Shown here: positions 6,841 through 14,736 of the stretch, piece after piece
Numbering within the stretch: the first letter of the stretch is position 1
Layout: each line of letters opens with the position of its first letter
Translations under genes and position numbers: made by a program
Notes under the pieces: model-generated
Seen by the model: the letters and a program-made list of their open reading frames with translations, nothing else
What the model was told of the DNA's origin: nothing
The model's database searches: none
Virus record (IMG/VR): IMGVR_UViG_3300025101_000045
Location: 1-44,831 of that record
Length of the DNA stretch: 44,831 nt
Reading direction: 5' to 3' (one strand)
From: a virus

Positions 6841-7683
6841 ATGACGAAACCTACTCGATTTGAGGTGAATGGTGAACGTCATTATGCAACAGATAGAGCA
6901 GATAAATCTTATCCTTCAGTAACAACAATATTAGGTGCGACGTCTTCTGATCGAAGTAAAAAAGCTTTGCTTAATTGGCAGTTAAAGAATCCCAATGGCG
7001 CGATGCTCGCAGCACAAAGAGGTTCAGCGGTACACCAAGCCTGCGAGGATTATATTCGAGGGAAAGTGATAGAAATAAAAGAAGAATACCTACCATTTTG
7101 GAATGGGATGTCGGAACATTTAGATAAATATGATGAATTTATTTGGTCAGAGATGCCTCTACGTCCTGAATGGAAATTCTGTACTGGAGAGGATGGTATT
7201 AGCAGAGTTTGGAGTCACAAATACATGTATTGTGGCTGTCCTGATTTGCTAGGTGTACGTAATGACACCATCATTATCGGAGACTTTAAAACTTCTAATC
7301 AACCTTACTGTCGCTATTACCCAACTAAAGAAGCAAGTAAAGCAAATAGAGCTTTATTTACAGGTTGGAATAAATTCAACAAGTGTGCAATGCAACTAGC
7401 AGCTTATGCTCAAGCATGCCAAGAAACACTTGGTGTCACTGTTGGATGTGCAGAGATCATTGTCTCTACTCCAGAGATCAACCAGAGTTTTATTCTTAAC
7501 TCAAACGAACTTGCTAAATTCCATACTAAATGGCTGCAAAAGGTTCGCCGTTACCAAGAAATAAAAGAAGAAGAGAGGATAGCGAAACAAATTTTAAAAG
7601 ATTCCAGGGATGACTTGGCCTGTAGTGAGATAAGCACCGATAAGAGCAACAAAGCCGATCATTGCCCAGCGACCGTTAGCTAA
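6841..7683 (+). CDS. PD-(D/E)XK exonuclease (RecB/Cas4-like phage exonuclease)
   Basis: Probable DNA exonuclease for host DNA breakdown or recombination. Motifs in order: GSAVHQACEDYI (helix with the family His/Glu, about residue 60), GCPDLLG (acidic metal ligand, about 137), IIGDFKTS (D-x-K catalytic pair, about 147-152), and KCAMQLAAYAQAC (QxxxY helix, about 180). At 280 aa it is of normal size. ATG follows the last hairpin of the preceding non-coding region, whose loop contains AAGG. The last 30 codons run antisense through the end of the hli gene at 7594-7812 and look unconserved. Confidence 0.8.
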   Translation: MTKPTRFEVNGERHYATDRADKSYPSVTTILGATSSDRSKKALLNWQLKNPNGAMLAAQRGSAVHQACEDYIRGKVIEIKEEYLPFWNGMSEHLDKYDEFIWSEMPLRPEWKFCTGEDGISRVWSHKYMYCGCPDLLGVRNDTIIIGDFKTSNQPYCRYYPTKEASKANRALFTGWNKFNKCAMQLAAYAQACQETLGVTVGCAEIIVSTPEINQSFILNSNELAKFHTKWLQKVRRYQEIKEEERIAKQILKDSRDDLACSEISTDKSNKADHCPATVS

Positions 7684-7812
7684 TTCAGCTTCCTGAACAT
7701 AGCCTTTATATTCTTCAACCAATTGTGGTTGAGTCTCTCTACCGAAAATATTTTGCTTACCGTATTCAGTAATAGTTGTACTAGCTGCTACGGCTTGAGT
7801 AGATGAAGTCAT
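7594..7812 (-). CDS. hli: High-light-inducible protein, canonical motif, 72 aa
   Basis: Small thylakoid membrane protein that binds chlorophyll and carotenoid and protects photosystems. It has one transmembrane helix and the family motif ELANGRWAMIGF (the ExxNGR pigment-binding set), then GAYLTTGQVIPGIF, the cyanophage-type ending. This is the only one of the four tandem copies with the full ExxNxR set. ATG at 7812 shares a base with the upstream stop (TAATG); earlier codons belong to the neighbour. Its 3' 90 bases are antisense to the exonuclease gene. Confidence 0.93.
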   Translation of the reverse strand: MTSSTQAVAASTTITEYGKQNIFGRETQPQLVEEYKGYVQEAELANGRWAMIGFVALIGAYLTTGQVIPGIF

Positions 7813-7979
7813 TAAACGAAACCTGGAATAATTTGACCTGTTGTTGCATAAGCTCCAACTAATGCAATACAACCAACTAAAGCTGCATAGCCATTTAATC
7901 TTTCAGCAAAAGCTTTAGTTTCTGTGTCGTAACTAAAACCTTCTTTTAAGATCTCTTCACTTAAAGATTTTTTAGACAT
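7812..7979 (-). CDS. hli: High-light-inducible protein, variant, 55 aa
   Basis: Second Hli of the run. Starts MSKKSLSEEI, with helix AERLNGYAALVGCIALVGAY and ending TTGQIIPGFV. The position normally Arg in ExxNGR is Tyr (ERLNGY), so one pigment-ligand pair is altered. Both ends are joined to neighbouring hli genes by one-base stop/start overlaps, so the run is one translationally coupled operon. Confidence 0.88.
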   Translation of the reverse strand: MSKKSLSEEILKEGFSYDTETKAFAERLNGYAALVGCIALVGAYATTGQIIPGFV

Positions 7980-8098
7980 TAAACGATACCTGGGATAATG
8001 TGACCTGTTGTCAAGTAAGCTCCGCAAAGAAAGACGAAAGCCATCATTGCTGGTCTTCCGATACTTCTTTCGAAAATTGTTTTATTAGATGTTTTCAT
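7979..8098 (-). CDS. hli: High-light-inducible protein, short variant, 39 aa
   Basis: Third Hli: starts MKTSNKTIFE, helix ERSIGRPAMMAFVFLCGAY, ending TTGHIIPGIV. In the ExxNGR motif the Asn is Ile (ERSIGR), while Glu and Arg are kept. It is 39 aa, little more than the helix and signature. Its start lies 4 bases after the stop of the fourth hli gene. Confidence 0.85.
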   Translation of the reverse strand: MKTSNKTIFERSIGRPAMMAFVFLCGAYLTTGHIIPGIV

Positions 8099-8102
8099 TG
8101 GT

Positions 8103-8210
8103 TTAAAAGATGCCAGGGATGAGCTGACCTGTAGTTGCGTATGCGCCAATGCCTGCAACAACGCCAAGCATTGCTAACCAGCCATTAAACTTCTCTGCCT
8201 CAGGTGTCAT
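8103..8210 (-). CDS. hli: Minimal high-light-inducible protein, 35 aa
   Basis: First gene of the hli operon, read on the minus strand from ATG at 8210. Product starts MTPEAEKFNGWLAMLG and ends AYATTGQLIPGIF. The ExxNGR position reads EKFNGW, so Arg is replaced by Trp. At 35 residues it is among the smallest conceivable Hli proteins, a single helix with the cyanophage ending, and easy to miss by length cut-offs. A plausible promoter lies just upstream (8223-8250). Confidence 0.82.
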   Translation of the reverse strand: MTPEAEKFNGWLAMLGVVAGIGAYATTGQLIPGIF

Positions 8211-8222
8211 GCTTTGTAAAGA

Positions 8223-8250
8223 ATTGTAACTTTATTAAGTCTATCGTCAC
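8223..8250 (-). promoter_or_regulatory. Candidate sigma70-type promoter of the hli operon
   Basis: On the minus strand, GTGACG (8250-8245) and TACAAT (8228-8223) are 16 bases apart, close to a -35/-10 pair, and would start transcription just before the first hli ATG. The 120-base gap (8211-8330) also holds a short GGGT/ACCC hairpin near 8275-8292. Prediction by eye only. Confidence 0.35.
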
Positions 8251-8330
8251 ACTTTTCATTTTTTCTTTATATATGGGGTATTAACACCCATTCCTGATAC
8301 ATTATTTCTTATATCACTAGTAAGAAATAC

Positions 8331-8915
8331 TTATTGCTTCTCTATGAACGCTTCGAATTTGTCAATATCTTCTGTGATGCCCACTGAATAAGCAAGTTCT
8401 TCTGCCTCAGTAGCTAATCTCACTTGATTTCTAAACTGACTAGTCTCTCTAAGATGTTTCTTCGCATCTGGAAAACCGAGGAGAAACTTCAAATATTCAT
8501 GTATTACTTCTTCTTGGAAGATGACTTGGTTGACAGCCATGTACAACCAATACAGGGTATTTTTTTCCTCTTCTTCTAATATTTGAGAGCTAGCTACAAC
8601 TTTACTTTCCATTGGGTTTAAGCGGAAACAATTAAAACAACTTATATTGTCTGAAATTTTGTCACTTATAAAGTTTTCAACCAACGCTAGATCTATTCCA
8701 TTAGGCACAACGAACTCTTCTCTATAACACAGAGCAAATAAACCTGTCACTTGATCCTCTAAAGGTCTACCATATTCTTTAAGCTTGTTTGCAATCTCAA
8801 TACATTTTTCTTTAAGGTCACCAGTCAAGTTCTTGTTGATGTTGTATTGATATTTCGTCTCCCCAATTATTTGATTACTGAGAAAATCAATTGCATTATT
8901 TAAATCAGCAGTCAT
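8331..8915 (-). CDS. Hypothetical protein, 194 aa
   Basis: Soluble, acidic, largely helical protein starting MTADLNNAID. Contains a CFNCF pair and LYWLYMAVNQVIFQEEV. No domain recognised. It overlaps the upstream gene by 11 bases and lies upstream of the hli operon, separated by a gap that probably has its own promoter. Confidence 0.65.
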   Translation of the reverse strand: MTADLNNAIDFLSNQIIGETKYQYNINKNLTGDLKEKCIEIANKLKEYGRPLEDQVTGLFALCYREEFVVPNGIDLALVENFISDKISDNISCFNCFRLNPMESKVVASSQILEEEEKNTLYWLYMAVNQVIFQEEVIHEYLKFLLGFPDAKKHLRETSQFRNQVRLATEAEELAYSVGITEDIDKFEAFIEKQ

Positions 8916-9498
8916 GGTACCACTCCGCTAGATTTTCTCCTACTTCACCACCTTTTTTAGCTCCGAAAGCAGTAGCAAAACCAGATGCAACCCAACCGAT
9001 AATAGGTATGGAACTAACGGCAGGAGAGATATACTGAGTAGTTGCTGCAGCGCCAATCGCAGCCCCTGTTCCTTGACCCGCTCCAGATTTTTTAATGCAG
9101 GCGATTTGTTCTGCAGTAAGTTTTCCGTCTCCTGTTCCTTTGGTTTGAAAGATACCTGGTCCCATCATGTGCTGATGACCCTCCATTGTGTATTGCTCAA
9201 ACTTGTAGATTTTCTTATCCTTGCTGGTACCACCAAACAAGCCAGTTTTGCCAGGGATAATAACATCCTCCCTCATTTCCATAACTTTTGGATCATTCAT
9301 TCGATGCGTGATACTGTAACCATCTTTACTGGCATCTATCGTGTACTGACTGTATTGTCCGACAGGTAAATCAAATTTAGGAAGTCCTGCTTCTTTGTTA
9401 GCAATTAAACTAATCATCCAAAGGTGAGACAGTCCAAAGGTTCCTGCAACTGCAATAACTGCGGTTTTTTGTAACCAATTATTATTTGTCAACGACAT
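8905..9498 (-). CDS. Conserved cyanophage membrane protein with glycine-zipper C-terminus, 197 aa
   Basis: N-terminal membrane segment (residues 11-32, TAVIAVAGTFGLSHLWMISL), an extracytoplasmic domain with YTIDASKDGYSITHRMNDPK, and a Gly/Ala-rich C-terminal segment (TGAAIGAAATTQYI and GWVASGFATAFGAKKGGEVG) like a glycine zipper. I recall proteins of this layout in marine T4-like cyanophages, with unknown role. Possible roles are membrane remodelling or lysis. Overlaps the next gene by 11 bases. Confidence 0.7.
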   Translation of the reverse strand: MSLTNNNWLQKTAVIAVAGTFGLSHLWMISLIANKEAGLPKFDLPVGQYSQYTIDASKDGYSITHRMNDPKVMEMREDVIIPGKTGLFGGTSKDKKIYKFEQYTMEGHQHMMGPGIFQTKGTGDGKLTAEQIACIKKSGAGQGTGAAIGAAATTQYISPAVSSIPIIGWVASGFATAFGAKKGGEVGENLAEWYHDC

Positions 9499-9573
9499 AA
9501 TTAAAAGTACTTTAAATAGATTTTAGAATAAGAAAGTTAATTTGCAATTCCCGAAATAAACGGCATACTCTTT

Positions 9574-9789
9574 ATGCATGGTTTTAGACGAGAAACAGAA
9601 GTGCCTACTATTCCTGAACTGATCTTAACGACACCACTCGGCGGAACAGTCCATACTTATCCAATTACTGGAGGCAAGACAACTTTTGTTCGCCACCTTG
9701 CATGTTACTTAGGATCCTGTCGATTCTGTAACGACTTAGAAGAAGCAACTGATCATTTAAAACAGGTAGAACCAATTGAAGAAAATTGA
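9574..9789 (+). CDS. Hypothetical protein, 71 aa
   Basis: Small protein with a CRFC pair near residue 49 (GSCRFCNDLEEATDHL). Begins at the ATG after the divergent intergenic space and overlaps the TTG start of the primase-helicase by 14 bases, so it is probably its operon partner. Family unknown. Confidence 0.6.
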   Translation: MHGFRRETEVPTIPELILTTPLGGTVHTYPITGGKTTFVRHLACYLGSCRFCNDLEEATDHLKQVEPIEEN

Positions 9790-12154
9790 ATTCAGCGTCC
9801 ACCCAACGCTCAAAGATAAGCCAAGCCATTGGGCTGCGGCTTATGGAAAAAATTGGCGTCGTCAATCTGGCACGTTAAATGAATTAAAAGACCACGTCAG
9901 TCATGGCGGAGCATTCATTGCTTCTGCGATGATCTCTGGTCACAGGAACAGTGCCGCCTTTGATCATTCCGACTTAGCTGTTGTAGATATAGACAACGGT
10001 TTAACGTTAGAAGATTTCTTTAAGCATCCACTATCTAAATCTGCGGCTTGGGTTTACACCTCTGCCAGTCATAAGCCAGAACAAGGTAAAGATCGATTTC
10101 GTATTGTTTTTCAACTACCAGAAAGAGTTTCCGATGGGGAACTTTATAAATCCATTACAGGATTGCTGATCAGATCTTTAGGTGGTGATGCTAACTGCTC
10201 TGACTTATGTCGTGTATTCTATGGCAACAGTCGATCTTCTCATCCTCTTTGGCAACCTAAAGCAGAACTAACTCCAGAAATCATTAGTGATGCACAGAAA
10301 GCATCTGATTTACATAAATCAACTTATAATTCTCAATCCGCAAATGTAGATGAACATTCAATTAACCTTGCTGCTTATTGTCTCGAGCACGTGTTGGATC
10401 CTACTTCCGATGGTGATAGAGACCAATTCTGTAATATCACCAGAGCCGCAAGCACAGGAGGAGACGCCTTGTTTTCCTACTGGTCAGACTGGGCATCTAG
10501 AGGACATCATGGCAAAGGAAAAAACTCATCCCAAACTTCAGAAAGATTTTTCAGAGGTTGGAGAGGACGTTCATTAGCTACCATCTTTTGGGTTGCCGAT
10601 ACTCAGTCACCCGACTGGAGAAAATCTTTACCACCTGAACTAAAAATAGCGACTGGAGATTTTAAACTAGGAGTACATGGCAACGCCTTCGGTGGATATG
10701 ACCACGAAGATTTTTGCGGGGAAAGCGAAGCAAACCGATGGGATGATGAAACAGAAGAAAAGATACAAGGATTATTTGGTTCAGATAAGCCATGGTCACA
10801 AGTAGCAGTATTAACTAAGCCAAATGAGGAAAGTGAACCGGCTGAATTAATTCTTCCAGAAGTAGCAGCTCCATTCGATCACGACGAACCAGATGAACCA
10901 GCTCCACCTAGGAGAAGAGGAGGAGGTAACGATGAAGATTTAGTTGAAAGAATTAAGGATTTACTGAATGCTCATTACAACGGTCTAAGACTGAATTGCA
11001 TGAGTCAACAGCTTGTCTACGGACCGCAAAATAATCCTCAAGAGATTCACGATGTCTCTCAATCTTATGTTTATATATCTAGAGGCCAAGGACAAATCTT
11101 CCCTAAAACTCTTGTCTTTGATTTAGCAGGAGTTATAGGTTATGAGAATCGTTACCATCCTGTAAAGTCATATCTTGAGCATTGTGCTGCTACCTCGGAT
11201 ATCTGTCCTTACTTCGACAAGATTGCTACTGAGCTATTAGGAGTACCAAAAGATAGTATTCAAAATCCAATCATGCCGTGTGGAAATCACTTGGCTGATG
11301 TCGTTATGAAGCGATTCTTAATTGGTGCGGTTGCTCGTGTACTAAATCCTGGATGTAGACATGACTGGATGCCAATCCTAATAGGTAGTCAAAATTGTGG
11401 TAAGACAACATTCTTCCAATACTTAACTCCTCCTGCTGTTAATGACCCCGGCAATTACCCTTGGGTCGTAACAATGCAGCAAGGAATTGAATATTTAAAA
11501 GAAAAACCTCATGCTTTACATGCTGGATGGTTTGTCATCATGGATGAATTTGAACGTTACTGCAAAAGAAAATATTCAGAAGAATTAAAGAACCTTGTTT
11601 CTGTTTCAGTTGATAGGTCTGCGAGGAAGTATGAGAATGAAAAATCTTATCCTCGTGCTTTTGTTTTAGGAGCAGCTACTAATAACTCTGATTTTCTCTG
11701 CGATCCAACAGGTAATCGTAGATTTATGCCAATCATTGTTGAAGGTAAAGTTCCCTCGAAAGATAACCCTGCTGTAAAGATTATTGATTTAGATCGCTTA
11801 AAGAAAGATCGTAATTCAATCTGGGCAGCAGCATATAAGGCTTACCTTGACGAACCTGTGCATGTCTTTTCTAGTTACGAATTAAGTTTCATTTCTGATT
11901 ACCAAGATTCTTTTACGAGAGATACTCCGATTGACTCGGTCGTTACTCGTGCATTAGAAACTAATTCCAGTGGCTATCACGGTGATAAGTCTTATGTTGT
12001 ATTGGCTGATTTGTTCGGATGGATAGATGTTAATGTTGCTCAACAAGGGCAAATGAACACTCCTGTAACAGATTGTTTAAAAAGATTAGGTTATAAACCG
12101 AAAAGAATCAAAAGAAATAATAAAAGTCAGAGGGTTTGGATGAAAGATTCCTGA
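9776..12154 (+). CDS. Primase-helicase with VirE (D5-like) C-terminal ATPase, 792 aa
   Basis: Likely replication initiator: primes and unwinds DNA. The N-terminal third resembles an archaeo-eukaryotic-type primase/PrimPol, with an acidic pair in LAVVDIDNG (about residue 64-70), then FRIVFQLP. The C-terminal part is a VirE-family superfamily-3-like ATPase: Walker A GSQNCGKTTFF (about 538-548), Walker B WFVIMDEFE (about 584), and GAATNNSDFLCDPTGNRRF (about 632-650), with the Asn and Arg of the sensor region. The TTG start is supported by AGGTAG upstream. A strong terminator and an origin-like repeat region lie just downstream. Confidence 0.85.
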   Translation: MKKIEFSVHPTLKDKPSHWAAAYGKNWRRQSGTLNELKDHVSHGGAFIASAMISGHRNSAAFDHSDLAVVDIDNGLTLEDFFKHPLSKSAAWVYTSASHKPEQGKDRFRIVFQLPERVSDGELYKSITGLLIRSLGGDANCSDLCRVFYGNSRSSHPLWQPKAELTPEIISDAQKASDLHKSTYNSQSANVDEHSINLAAYCLEHVLDPTSDGDRDQFCNITRAASTGGDALFSYWSDWASRGHHGKGKNSSQTSERFFRGWRGRSLATIFWVADTQSPDWRKSLPPELKIATGDFKLGVHGNAFGGYDHEDFCGESEANRWDDETEEKIQGLFGSDKPWSQVAVLTKPNEESEPAELILPEVAAPFDHDEPDEPAPPRRRGGGNDEDLVERIKDLLNAHYNGLRLNCMSQQLVYGPQNNPQEIHDVSQSYVYISRGQGQIFPKTLVFDLAGVIGYENRYHPVKSYLEHCAATSDICPYFDKIATELLGVPKDSIQNPIMPCGNHLADVVMKRFLIGAVARVLNPGCRHDWMPILIGSQNCGKTTFFQYLTPPAVNDPGNYPWVVTMQQGIEYLKEKPHALHAGWFVIMDEFERYCKRKYSEELKNLVSVSVDRSARKYENEKSYPRAFVLGAATNNSDFLCDPTGNRRFMPIIVEGKVPSKDNPAVKIIDLDRLKKDRNSIWAAAYKAYLDEPVHVFSSYELSFISDYQDSFTRDTPIDSVVTRALETNSSGYHGDKSYVVLADLFGWIDVNVAQQGQMNTPVTDCLKRLGYKPKRIKRNNKSQRVWMKDS

Positions 12155-12188
12155 GATTCTCAAGACTAGACCAAGATAATCCAACTTC

Positions 12189-12226
12189 AAGACTGCTGAT
12201 ATAACTTAATCAGTGGTCTTTTTTAT
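12189..12226 (+). terminator. Rho-independent terminator after the primase-helicase
   Basis: Twelve-base-pair stem AAGACTGCTGAT (12189-12200) with ATCAGTGGTCTT (12209-12220), two G-U pairs, an 8-base loop, followed by a T-run. It lies 35 bases after the primase-helicase stop. Confidence 0.85.
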
Positions 12227-12240
12227 TGAGCATTCACCAG

Positions 12241-12475
12241 CTTAGGTGCCAGGGTCTCTCCTTGTGTTTCCTTGTGCGGGAATAAGTCTTATTAAGAAGT
12301 ACCAGGGGTGCCACCTTTCTACAAAACCTCTCTCGATTAAAAATAAAATTATTCACTTTTTTCTTCTCTTATTATTTACATATGTGAAGAAGTTAGTTAT
12401 AAATAACAAGAAAGGAGAATATCTCTAAAAAAGTTTATAGACACCCTGTCACCCCCGGCACCCTGGTTACATCCT
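12241..12475. other. Candidate replication origin: GGGTGNC repeats around an AT-rich core
   Basis: No convincing gene in this gap. At the left are GGTGCCAGGGTCTC (12245-12258) and ACCAGGGGTGCCACC (12301-12315). At the right, on the minus strand, are GTAACCAGGGTGCC, GGGGGTGAC and AGGGTGTC (12440-12470), so copies of a GGGTGNC core face each other. Between them about 100 bases (12340-12440) are very AT-rich. Repeats plus an AT-rich unwinding zone next to a primase-helicase gene fit an origin; operator sites for the downstream gene are the alternative. Confidence 0.45.
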
Positions 12476-12778
12476 ATGACTCATCCAATGTACAATACCG
12501 ACCGCGCAATCGTGGATCGGCTATCATCAAAACCATTAGACGAGCTATCCGATGCAGACATTGTCAATGCAGCACGACTTCTTATTCGTTATAACGGCAT
12601 ATCTGACGGTAAAGATATTCGAGGTGATATTGTCTTGGCGCTTCATAAGTGGAACAAGACTCCCAATCAGCTTCACATTAAAGCAAGAGAAATCTGGCAA
12701 GGAGGCTGGAGACCAAGCGATCTCCTTAAAGACGAAGTAGGGTCAGGTGCTGACGTTATCTCAGGTTGCGGCTCTTAG
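12476..12778 (+). CDS. Hypothetical protein, 100 aa
   Basis: Starts right after the origin-like repeats (MTHPMYNTDR). Contains LSDADIVNAARLLIRY and WQGGWRPSDLLKDEVG, mixed helical. No family recognised. The 3' end overlaps the convergent coiled-coil gene by 23 bases. Confidence 0.6.
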   Translation: MTHPMYNTDRAIVDRLSSKPLDELSDADIVNAARLLIRYNGISDGKDIRGDIVLALHKWNKTPNQLHIKAREIWQGGWRPSDLLKDEVGSGADVISGCGS

Positions 12779-12968
12779 TAAATAAAGTCTGAGTATCTAC
12801 AGCATCCGTATCTGGCGGACCCATAGATTTATATTCCAATTGTTGTTCTAAAAATTTAATCTTGGCAGCTTTTTCCTTTAATTCTTGTTGTAATTCTTCG
12901 ATGTGATCTTGATAGACAGTAATCATACTTTTCAGTTGAGTAACTTCATTTTCTAGATCCCAGTCCAC
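12756..12968 (-). CDS. Coiled-coil protein, 70 aa
   Basis: Residues 5-47 form a clear heptad coiled coil (LENEVTQLKS, HIEELQQELKEKAAKIKFLE), followed by a polar tail. It starts immediately after the stop of the membrane/coiled-coil gene upstream, so the pair is probably co-translated and may form one complex. Confidence 0.65.
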   Translation of the reverse strand: MDWDLENEVTQLKSMITVYQDHIEELQQELKEKAAKIKFLEQQLEYKSMGPPDTDAVDTQTLFTKSRNLR

Positions 12969-13190
12969 TCATCTACGCCCCTTAGATGAACTTTCCAGTT
13001 GTCTTAACCTCATTTCATGATCTTTGACATCTTCCTTTAAGATTATTATATCTTTGCCAAGTTCATTTCTTAATAATTGAACTTCATGGAGGATGGCTTC
13101 CATGCCTCTCTTCATGCTTCCTTGAGTGAATGCCATGCGCCACAAAGCACTCGCAGTTGCAATTCCAATAACAGCAGTGACTTCTAGCAA
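12969..13190 (-). CDS. Membrane-anchored coiled-coil protein, 73 aa
   Basis: TTG start supported by a strong AGGAGG site 7 bases upstream. Residues 4-21 (VTAVIGIATASALWRMAF) can span a membrane, followed by a long charged helix (EVQLLRNELGKDIIILKEDVKDHEMRLRQLE). This TM-plus-coiled-coil plan resembles small phage lysis accessory or XhlA-like proteins, but reading is by layout only. Divergent from the dCMP deaminase gene. Confidence 0.65.
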   Translation of the reverse strand: MLEVTAVIGIATASALWRMAFTQGSMKRGMEAILHEVQLLRNELGKDIIILKEDVKDHEMRLRQLESSSKGRR

Positions 13191-13217
13191 GATTAAACCT
13201 CCTTACATCTTTATTCT

Positions 13218-13724
13218 ATGTCATCTTTAAGACCACCTCGATCTCCCAAAAGTTGGGATCAGCGATTCCTACACGCAGCAAGAATGTTCGCTAGTTGGTC
13301 AAAAGATCCTAGTACTAAAGTTGGTGCCGTAGCAGTACGTGATAGACGAATTCTAGTCGAAGGTTATAACGGTTTACCGAAAGGTATTACAGATTCTGAC
13401 ATAAGACTCAAAGATCGAGACACCCGCTTAAGCATGACAGTGCATGCTGAAATGAATTGTGTAGCTTTTGCGGCTCGTAATGGAGTGTGTTTAGCAGGAG
13501 CAACAATGTATGTTTGGCCTTTAATGACTTGTAGTCAGTGTGCATCAGTTCTGATTCAAGCAGACATAGCCTCTATTGTTGTTCCTGATTTTGTAGAACC
13601 TTTCAGATGGCAAGAGTCGTTTGACAAGGCAAGAGAAATGTGCGTAGAAGCAGGGATAGCCGTTCACCGTATCCCTATGGAAGGATCTGTAGATGGAATA
13701 GAAGAAGAACTTCCAGCTCAGTAA
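13218..13724 (+). CDS. dCMP deaminase (zinc cytidine/deoxycytidylate deaminase), 168 aa
   Basis: Converts dCMP to dUMP for thymidylate synthesis. Zinc-site motifs are present: VHAEMN (His and catalytic Glu, about 75-80) and PLMTCSQCA (Cys-x-x-Cys, about 102-109). The N-terminus SWDQRFLHAARMFASWSKDPSTKVGAV matches the family. Length is normal. It lies in the nucleotide-metabolism part of the window, with a ThyX-like protein at 16541 and a diphosphohydrolase at 19314. Confidence 0.9.
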   Translation: MSSLRPPRSPKSWDQRFLHAARMFASWSKDPSTKVGAVAVRDRRILVEGYNGLPKGITDSDIRLKDRDTRLSMTVHAEMNCVAFAARNGVCLAGATMYVWPLMTCSQCASVLIQADIASIVVPDFVEPFRWQESFDKAREMCVEAGIAVHRIPMEGSVDGIEEELPAQ

Positions 13725-13729
13725 AGGGT

Positions 13730-13745
13730 TGATAAAAATTTATCA
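13730..13745. promoter_or_regulatory. Perfect 7+2+7 palindrome, possible operator
   Basis: TGATAAA AA TTTATCA is a perfect inverted repeat six bases after the deaminase stop and 51 bases before the next start. The loop is too short and the stem too AT-rich for a terminator, so a protein-binding site is more likely. Confidence 0.3.
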
Positions 13746-13795
13746 CTAGTTAGATTGACTACCGTAGCTGGTAAGTAAATGACTACACGTTCCGA

Positions 13796-14020
13796 ATGGA
13801 AAAACTACAAATTGGACACAGAGTGAAACATAAGACTGACAACAGAGATGGTTTTGTAATAGGTAATCCAACAAATGAATTGGTTCCTATAGCAATAGAA
13901 GGCAGTACTCGCAAAGAACAATGGCCTCTCTCTCTAGTTCGAATGAAACCAAAGAAGCAACAGCTACCTTTGTTTGGTGGAACATTTAAACCACCCACTG
14001 GATTCCCTCTAAATATCTAA
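13796..14020 (+). CDS. Small protein with SH3-like start and clamp-binding QLPLF peptide, 74 aa
   Basis: The N-terminus IGHRVKHKTDNRDGFVIG resembles a small beta-barrel (KOW/SH3-like) domain. The tail reads KPKKQQLPLFGGTF; QLPLF fits the beta-clamp-binding consensus QLxLF and lies in a probably disordered C-terminus (about residues 55-62). Inferred role: binds the host or phage sliding clamp. The start is the first in-frame ATG, with no clear Shine-Dalgarno site. Confidence 0.6.
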   Translation: MEKLQIGHRVKHKTDNRDGFVIGNPTNELVPIAIEGSTRKEQWPLSLVRMKPKKQQLPLFGGTFKPPTGFPLNI

Positions 14021-14022
14021 AC

Positions 14023-14703
14023 ATGGCTCAATGGCCTTTACCGCCAAACCTACACAGTGAAATAGCAGGTGGACCTGTGTGTTTTCATGCCGATCATTCC
14101 ATAGGATCGAAAGATGGATTGGTACCTAGATATACAGATAGTCATGCTTGCGTCAAATGTATTAGTGCTTTAACTGAAGGTCGCTTATCTTTAGATGTTC
14201 ATAAAATAGAAAGAAAATATCGTCGACGTTTTTTAGAATTTTGGTCATTTGTTGAAATAAAAGATCCTGACGAATGCTGGCCTTGGAGAGGCAAGTATCA
14301 TTCAAGATCTAACTCTAGTTATTTTCCTATTCCAAGGCACTGGGGGTCAGGTAGACAATATTCTGCTCAACGTGTTGCCGCTTGGTTTACTTGGGGTGAC
14401 ATCGGACGCCTGCCTATTAAAGCTGTATGTGGAAATAATAATTGCTGCAACCCTTTACATCTAAGAGTCAAAGGAGTTCCACACTTCTTTCACAATCGTC
14501 ATATGCAATTAATTGACTTAGAGTTCAATTCCAATAAGTTGACTCATGAGACACAGTTGTTTTTAGAAACCACTTGCGACAAGGATCCTCGTCGTTTTGA
14601 AAAGATACAAAAAGCTAACAGGTTATGGATTGATTTCAGACTTCAAGCCAGTGGCCCTCTCAGTCCTTTCACAATGGGAGAGAAGACTTTCTCAGACGAT
14701 TAA
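14023..14703 (+). CDS. HNH-family endonuclease (phage/homing type), 226 aa
   Basis: The core CWPWRGKYHSRS, then QYSAQRVAAWFTWGDIGRLPIKAVCGNNNCCNPLHL, follows the phage HNH_3-type pattern (CWxWxG..., AHR..., C...C..P.HL), about residues 85-150. An extra possible zinc pair lies at the N-terminus (CFHADH ... HACVKC). Probably a free-standing nicking or cutting enzyme; mobile homing use is possible. It starts 2 bases after the previous gene. Confidence 0.65.
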   Translation: MAQWPLPPNLHSEIAGGPVCFHADHSIGSKDGLVPRYTDSHACVKCISALTEGRLSLDVHKIERKYRRRFLEFWSFVEIKDPDECWPWRGKYHSRSNSSYFPIPRHWGSGRQYSAQRVAAWFTWGDIGRLPIKAVCGNNNCCNPLHLRVKGVPHFFHNRHMQLIDLEFNSNKLTHETQLFLETTCDKDPRRFEKIQKANRLWIDFRLQASGPLSPFTMGEKTFSDD

Positions 14704-14736
14704 TATATAAGTATTGGTAATTAATTAACTACGATA

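Noticed and set aside
12246-12428. Possible 60-codon gene in the origin-like region
   Set aside because: It needs a GTG start, has no Shine-Dalgarno site, and crosses the repeats and AT-rich tract.
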